NCBI GenBank assembly: GCA_037951165.1
Contig: JBBDHG010000043.1
Location: 2,292,501 to 2,356,500, forward strand
Direction of reading: 5' to 3'
DNA length: 64,000 bases
DNA from: Lophius americanus
Lineage: Eukaryota; Chordata; Actinopteri; Lophiiformes; Lophiidae
The translations under genes were made by a program, and so were the position numbers. Below the pieces are notes generated by a model, which was not told the origin of the DNA, made no database searches, and worked only from the letters and a program-made list of their open reading frames with translations. Of the stretch, positions 59,585 through 64,000 are shown in pieces (position 1 is the first letter of the stretch; each line of letters starts with the position of its first letter).

Positions 59585-59865
59585 CTGATCCATGAGCTGA
59601 AGGTCGGGGAAGAAGGGGATGTTTTTGGCCCATTCTACAGCGCTGAAGAGCAGCCGGGCCGCCAACTCGCAGATGTTCTCAATGCCCATCAGGTTGTTCC
59701 CCTGCATGCACTGAGCCCCGTAGCGAGAGGTGGGGTACGGCTCGGCGCGCAGCAAGAGAGAAATGAAGCCTGAAAGGTAGGGCTGGCCGTTGTATGGGTC
59801 GGTGCCGTTGGTCAGGTACTGTCCCGGGCTGGTCTGGGAGTTAGATGTCCGTCCTCGTTGAACAG
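59585..59865 (-). CDS. nr2f5: nr2f5 coding exon (DBD end, hinge, LBD start)
   Basis: A 281-bp exon, first coding exon visible. The acceptor is TTTCTCCTTCAG ending at 59866, and the exon starts in phase 1 (CT completes an Ala codon). It encodes VQRGRTSNSQTSPGQYLTNG, i.e. the basic extension after the second zinc finger (family text REAVQRGR) and a short hinge. The LBD follows: YNGQPYLSGFISLLLRAEPY, the TSRYGAQC block, MGIENICELAARLLFSA and the signature VEWAKNIPFFPDLQLMDQ. The donor is CAG|GTGAGT and the LBD signature resumes in the next exon. The DNA-binding-domain exon is not in the window, so the protein here lacks its N-terminus only because the window ends. The hinge wording is the closest match to Nr2f5 that I recall. 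Confidence 0.95.
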
Positions 59866-60007
59866 CTGAAGGAGAAACAGATAGATGGAGACGAAAATTA
59901 GTCTGAGAGTTTGTAACAGAAGGTGTGTCCCCAGGTTGTTACTCCACATCCAGGATCTAAGAGCAGCTGAATGCGATAACTGGAGACTCGACCAGGGTCT
60001 ACCCTCC

Positions 60008-60090
60008 TTCTCCACAAATGTCAGGTGGGACAGGCTCCAGCCCCGGCGACCCTGAACAGGATAAGCGGTTGCGGAAATGAATAAATGGAA
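60008..60090 (-). mobile_element. Fish LINE-associated 3' fragment
   Basis: GGGACAGGCTCCAGCCCCGG, CGACCCTGAACAGGATAAGC and GGTTGCGGAAATGAATAAAT form a very common fish repeat, often ending in ATGGATGG. It lies in nr2f5 intron 1. Confidence 0.6.
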
Positions 60091-62689
60091 TACAGCTAAG
60101 CCAGGTCTTCGACCTCTGGACAGCCTGAACGTCACCTCACGTTATATCCTACCAAAGAAAGAGAGACTAAAACAGAAAAGTGAGTGAAATTGGCCCTGAC
60201 AAATGGGCAGGGTGGGGGGTTTCGGAGAACGAGGTCAAAGGCGGCGTAAAGTGTGGAGACATTGGAAACATTTCTCCGACTCTTAAATATGTCAGCGCTC
60301 GTCTTTTCAGCGCGGCGGTGGAAAATGGCCAGGCCAAGGCCGTCCTGCACTGCTGCTATGCATCAGTGAGTAACGACGCGCAGCAGCTGGTAAAGTTATT
60401 ACACTTCTTCACACCTACATATCTTACCCACCCGCATGTGCATACTCACATGAATACATACGGTAACAACACCACCCCCCGCCTCCGTCTACTGGCAAAT
60501 GGCTTATCCCGCGGGGAAAAGGGCACACGGAGGCCAAGCGCTTGCAACACACACACAAATGCCCCGACCACCCCCACCCATGAAGCGATGACGATGCGGC
60601 CAGCGCTCCAAGTTCCATTTGGAAAACACCTGTTCTGTCATCCCCACTTTCTGAGTAATAACTCCATCTACTGTTACACGGAGCAGAGAGAGGCGCTGAG
60701 AACGCTCAGGGGGAGCCACGTGTGAGGGAGGTAAAATTAGGTAAAAGGGTGAAACGGCAAGATAAGGTTGGAGGAGGAGGGGAGCGCGGGAGGTGATAAG
60801 TTGAAAGGAGGGCGGCCGAAGGTGCAGGGGGGAGGGGAGAGAGTTAGCAAAGGGGCGGAGCTCAATATGTTGAATGCGGTTTCAGCTTCAGATAGCGAGC
60901 AGTGGTTTACAAAAAGGGACAGGTGGAGGCGGGAGGTGGAGAGAGGGGTGAAAGGAAAGGGAGGAGGAGGGGTTTGGAAAATGCTTTTGAACTCTGCATC
61001 ACCTGTCGTCACACACGCAGCAGCTGTGTCAATTGAATGCACCGTGGCACGTCTGAAAAACGAGAGGTCAAATCACTCAAGATCGCTATAAAAATACCTC
61101 CAACTGGAGCCCGTCGTCCGAGCAGGAAAAAACTCACCTCCACACAAAAGGTGCTGACCTCAAACTACCAGTTTTCCCTGCAAACTTGTGTCGACCCGTG
61201 TTCCGGGAAAAGAATGCGGTCTCCTTTGACAAACAGCGCTGTCTCGCTCGGCTGAGCTGTGAAGAGGTGCTGCATGTCACAAAGACGTTGCACAACGGGA
61301 CATTCCTCGTCACTCATACTAAACCAACTCTTGTCTCGCTTTGCAAAGGGCGGCTGTCAGATCGCCCACACGTGTCTGTCTCTGCTGGGTTTCACAAACC
61401 AAACACAGTAACTCGCTCCTTTTTTTAGCAGGAGGGAGGGAATCTAGTCCCAAATTTGGGAAGATACCTGGTCAAAGATGTCTTTTGGTCGGTCTGAGGC
61501 GTTTTGAGTGACTCAGAGTAACGCTGGTTTGTTAAAGACTCAACAATTCACTGCCCTTTGGAATGACAGCGCTGAAACATAAATCTGTGTCACCATAGGA
61601 AAACGCTATGATTAGCCTCGGCCTCACAAACGTCTCATTATCTCATCCTGGTCGGGGGAATCGTTGCGCTAACTACTTAGTAAACTTTAAGTTCGTTGTC
61701 GTGGATTCCGCAGTAATAATGCGATTAAAGGGTAACTTTTCGACACTGGATATCCAACTACAGACGCGTCTTTCACCCGGTAACGTTGGGGAGTGCGACT
61801 TCTGGACGGACCCCGCTGGCGAAACTGAAACCGTAAAATTAGGCGGAGGCGATTAAATTAGAATCGTCATCTCACTGCATCGCCCTTCGTCTGTTTTCAG
61901 AAGCGTACCTCAGTCCGCAGTTCAGCTCCAACACGTAAAAGTCCATGAGCACATGCCCGCATTTAAGCCTGGCTTTGAGGCGGGGGCTCACAGATCAAAC
62001 TGGATCAAAATGTAAAATTAGGCAAGGCTGATTAGGGAATGAATCAAGTTTCTGTTAATGTGTCGCCAAATGGATCCGAAATAGAATTTGGTGTACAGTT
62101 TAGCTGTAATATGAGAAAGTTTCCAACATGGAAGCCATGTTGGAAAAGACGCGGCGAGTCAAGGTGGGGGCATGTGACTGACATGCACACGCCCTGACCG
62201 CTGCCATCAAAAAGAACTCTGAAAACCGCAAACGTCAAAGGATTGTGATCGTGTCCGCTGGTAAATTAAAGTTAAATATCCTGCATCCTTAACCGGTAAA
62301 TTCATCGAACGATCTTTTGCTGGATTTATATCAATGTTCTGATTCCAATCAGATGAAAAGTCAAATTGGAATGAAATTGCTCCCCTGAAATGCCTGGTTG
62401 AGAATAAAAATACCCGGAAACCGATCAAAAGAATAAATAGATCATTTGCTTGTGGCGCTCTGTCTGCCTGTGAACGTGATTGTGAGGTAAATGGGAAACG
62501 GCGGCTTCCAATGGAAGGAAACGCAATTTGTTTTTAATACATGCGCTCAAAGAAATGAACGTTATTTGAATGCGTCGAGGGTCAGAAAGTAAGAAATGCT
62601 GAACTTAAATAGGATAGTCAAAGTGTATTTTAGCGCGGTATTTTGTCGTGTTAAATACTAAACTTTATAAGCTGGACTGAACAAAGTAC

Positions 62690-62945
62690 CGAACAGAACT
62701 GGGCCTACGCTGTCGTCCCTGACAGTTAAGACATATTCCACATTTGGACTCAATCGGACCAACTGTGGAGACATTATGACCCAATATCTTTTGGAGATTT
62801 AAGCCCCCCCTAGAGTCAGAAATATGCAACTAACCTTTTCCAAAATCATTCCAGTTCTTCCTCGCACTACGGTCTATGGGAGAATAAAATTTGAAAATTA
62901 TCCCATGAAACAGTTTTGGAAATATGGCGTTATCACGACCAATGT
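62690..62945 (+). repeat. Unclassified dispersed repeat 'X', copy H (internally deleted)
   Basis: GGGCCTACGCTGTCGTCCCT, GACAG then jumps to CACATTTGGACTCAATCGGA, CCAACTGTGGAGACATTATG, GATTTAAGCCCCCCCTAGAG, CTTTTCCAAAATCATTCCAG, CGCACTACGGTCTATGGG and ATCCCATGAAACAG. It keeps both outer modules but lacks the middle. Confidence 0.75.
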
Positions 62946-62954
62946 GCAGCAGCA

Positions 62955-63035
62955 ATGATAATAATAATAATAATAATAATAATACATTTAATTTATAAGG
63001 CACTTAACATTTGGATCAAATCTCAAAGTGCTAAA
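62955..63035 (-). mobile_element. (TAA)n plus LINE tail
   Basis: A TAA run at 62957-62982 joins TACATTTAATTTATAAGGCA and CTTAACATTT ... CTCAAAGTGCT, the usual fish tail with minus-strand orientation. It directly follows copy H. Confidence 0.55.
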
Positions 63036-63939
63036 ATGATATGATATGATAAATCCGTTATAAACCCGACTTCTTTCCAGGACACAATTAGAAACGCTGC
63101 AAAAAAATGTGGCGCCCCTTTAAGAACTCCTAACTCCCTCAACAGTAAAAAGTGAATCCGACCCCACCGAATTCCCCGTCTGGGAAGCATTGGACGAAGT
63201 AATGGGAGGAAGACCACTGGATGGCGTGAACCTGGGTTTCCAGGGTGAACGGCCATAAACGACTAACCGTGAGGACAGATGAGCCAGAGTCGCTGGAGGA
63301 GTTCTGGGAGTGCGTTTTTCAGTCCGTCAAAAGGTCCAGTCGACTGCCGTCGTAATTTTCTTCAGATGATGAGTTAAACAGTGTGGATGCTGGCGCAAGG
63401 AGTTTCCTCCTAAAACCCCAGGATGTGGTGAAGAAGGCGGCGGCCAGCGGCCTCAGAGATCATCATCAGTGTGCGCGTGTTCACACCAGAACTTATGACA
63501 TCACTAGTCATACTTTGTACCGTGTTCCTTTAAATACTGAACATTTTATTTACTCTTTTTTTTAGCACACTCTCTTATAGTATTTGATGTATTGTTCATT
63601 AATTTACCTCTAATCTACTGTATAGACTTTTATTTTTCATGGGTTTGAATTTATTTACCCTCTACTTCTATTTTTTAGTTTTTTTCCCTCTGGTGTTTCA
63701 CCACTTTCAAGCTGCCCACGCCGGGGGCTGTGGGAGCGCTGGCGGGGGGGGCAATGGCCCGGGTCCGTGGGGGAGTCCGTACCGCAGCTTCATGGTGGTC
63801 AGCGGTGGTGTTTGTGTAGTCGTGGCTGTGGCTGGAGCTCCTGCTGTGGGCGGCTCGGTTGTTCCCTCCATTCCTCTTTTGTAACTTTCTGTTCTCATAA
63901 ATACAAATTCTATTTTAACGCTTTATTTTATCAAAATGT

Positions 63940-64000
63940 CATCGCTGTGTGTGTGTGCGCGTCTGTGTGTGTGGGTGTGTGTGTGTGCGTTATTATTATT
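63940..64000. repeat. (TG)n and (TTA)n microsatellite at window edge
   Basis: TGTGTGTGTGTGCGCG, TCTG-interrupted TG and then TTATTATTATT up to the last base. Confidence 0.9.

Larger units (their letters stand above)
59866..64000 (-). other. nr2f5: nr2f5 first intron, partial (continues beyond window)
   Basis: At least 4.1 kb. No zinc-finger exon was found in any frame. Repeats are listed separately. 60180-60760 is unique and CpG-rich relative to the rest, with an imperfect DR1-like AGGTCAAAGGCGG at 60232. 61000-62050 is unique. 63700-63870 is GC-rich with G-runs. No other gene was recognised. Confidence 0.7.

Noticed and set aside
60180..60725. 181-codon plus-strand frame in nr2f5 intron 1 as a gene
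   Set aside because: No domain recognised, includes a His/Thr-rich low-complexity part, and no start or splice context.
63639..63898. GC-rich frames on both strands near 63700-63890
   Set aside because: Gly/Ala/Pro-rich translations from G-runs; no matching family.
59866..64000. Zinc-finger DNA-binding domain exon of nr2f5
   Set aside because: Searched for CxxC zinc-finger text on the minus strand up to 64000 and did not find it; it must lie outside the window.

Overview
The window is vertebrate nuclear DNA, most likely from a teleost fish. This rests on an NR2F5-type COUP-TF nuclear receptor (a paralog kept in fish and apparently missing from mammals), a tRNA-derived SINE of the AFC/pufferfish type, several decayed Tc1-like transposons with fish-type ends, short LINE 3' tails ending in GATA or CTTAT repeats, and many long CA/TG microsatellites.

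The only gene I can support is nr2f5 on the minus strand. Its last three coding exons lie at 59585-59865, 57459-57705 and 49713-50032. A probable 3' UTR runs down to about 48765. The exon with the N-terminus and most of the zinc-finger DNA-binding domain is not visible and must lie beyond base 64000. All splice sites are canonical and the reading phases match (1, 0, 1). The joined exons give an intact hinge and ligand-binding domain (LBD), including the NR signature helix and the AF-2 motif, followed by a C-terminal tail longer than in NR2F1/NR2F2.

Bases 1 to about 48700 form a gene-free stretch downstream of nr2f5, consistent with the gene deserts around developmental COUP-TF genes. No other functional coding exon was recognised; one codon-like block with an in-frame stop (25184-25345) is unexplained. 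The stretch holds dead transposons: Tc1-like copies of two families at 1, 4920, 11015, 13117, 35690, 45680 and 46945; a hAT-like non-autonomous element at 32692 and a split copy at 6130/7780; an RTE-type LINE end at 33688; SINEs at 18383 and 35070. It also holds large simple-sequence tracts and several unusual tandem repeats (12060, 16501, 18504, 24027, 31431). A few non-repetitive, homeobox-motif-rich blocks are candidate regulatory elements.

A modular dispersed repeat that I cannot assign to a known class recurs at least eight times in both orientations, near 1640, 15530, 20340, 25634, 27430, 40185, 47430 and 62690. Its recurring C-rich/TAG core reads like a CTCF motif in at least one copy. 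It is the best candidate here for undescribed biology. I found no new protein-coding system.
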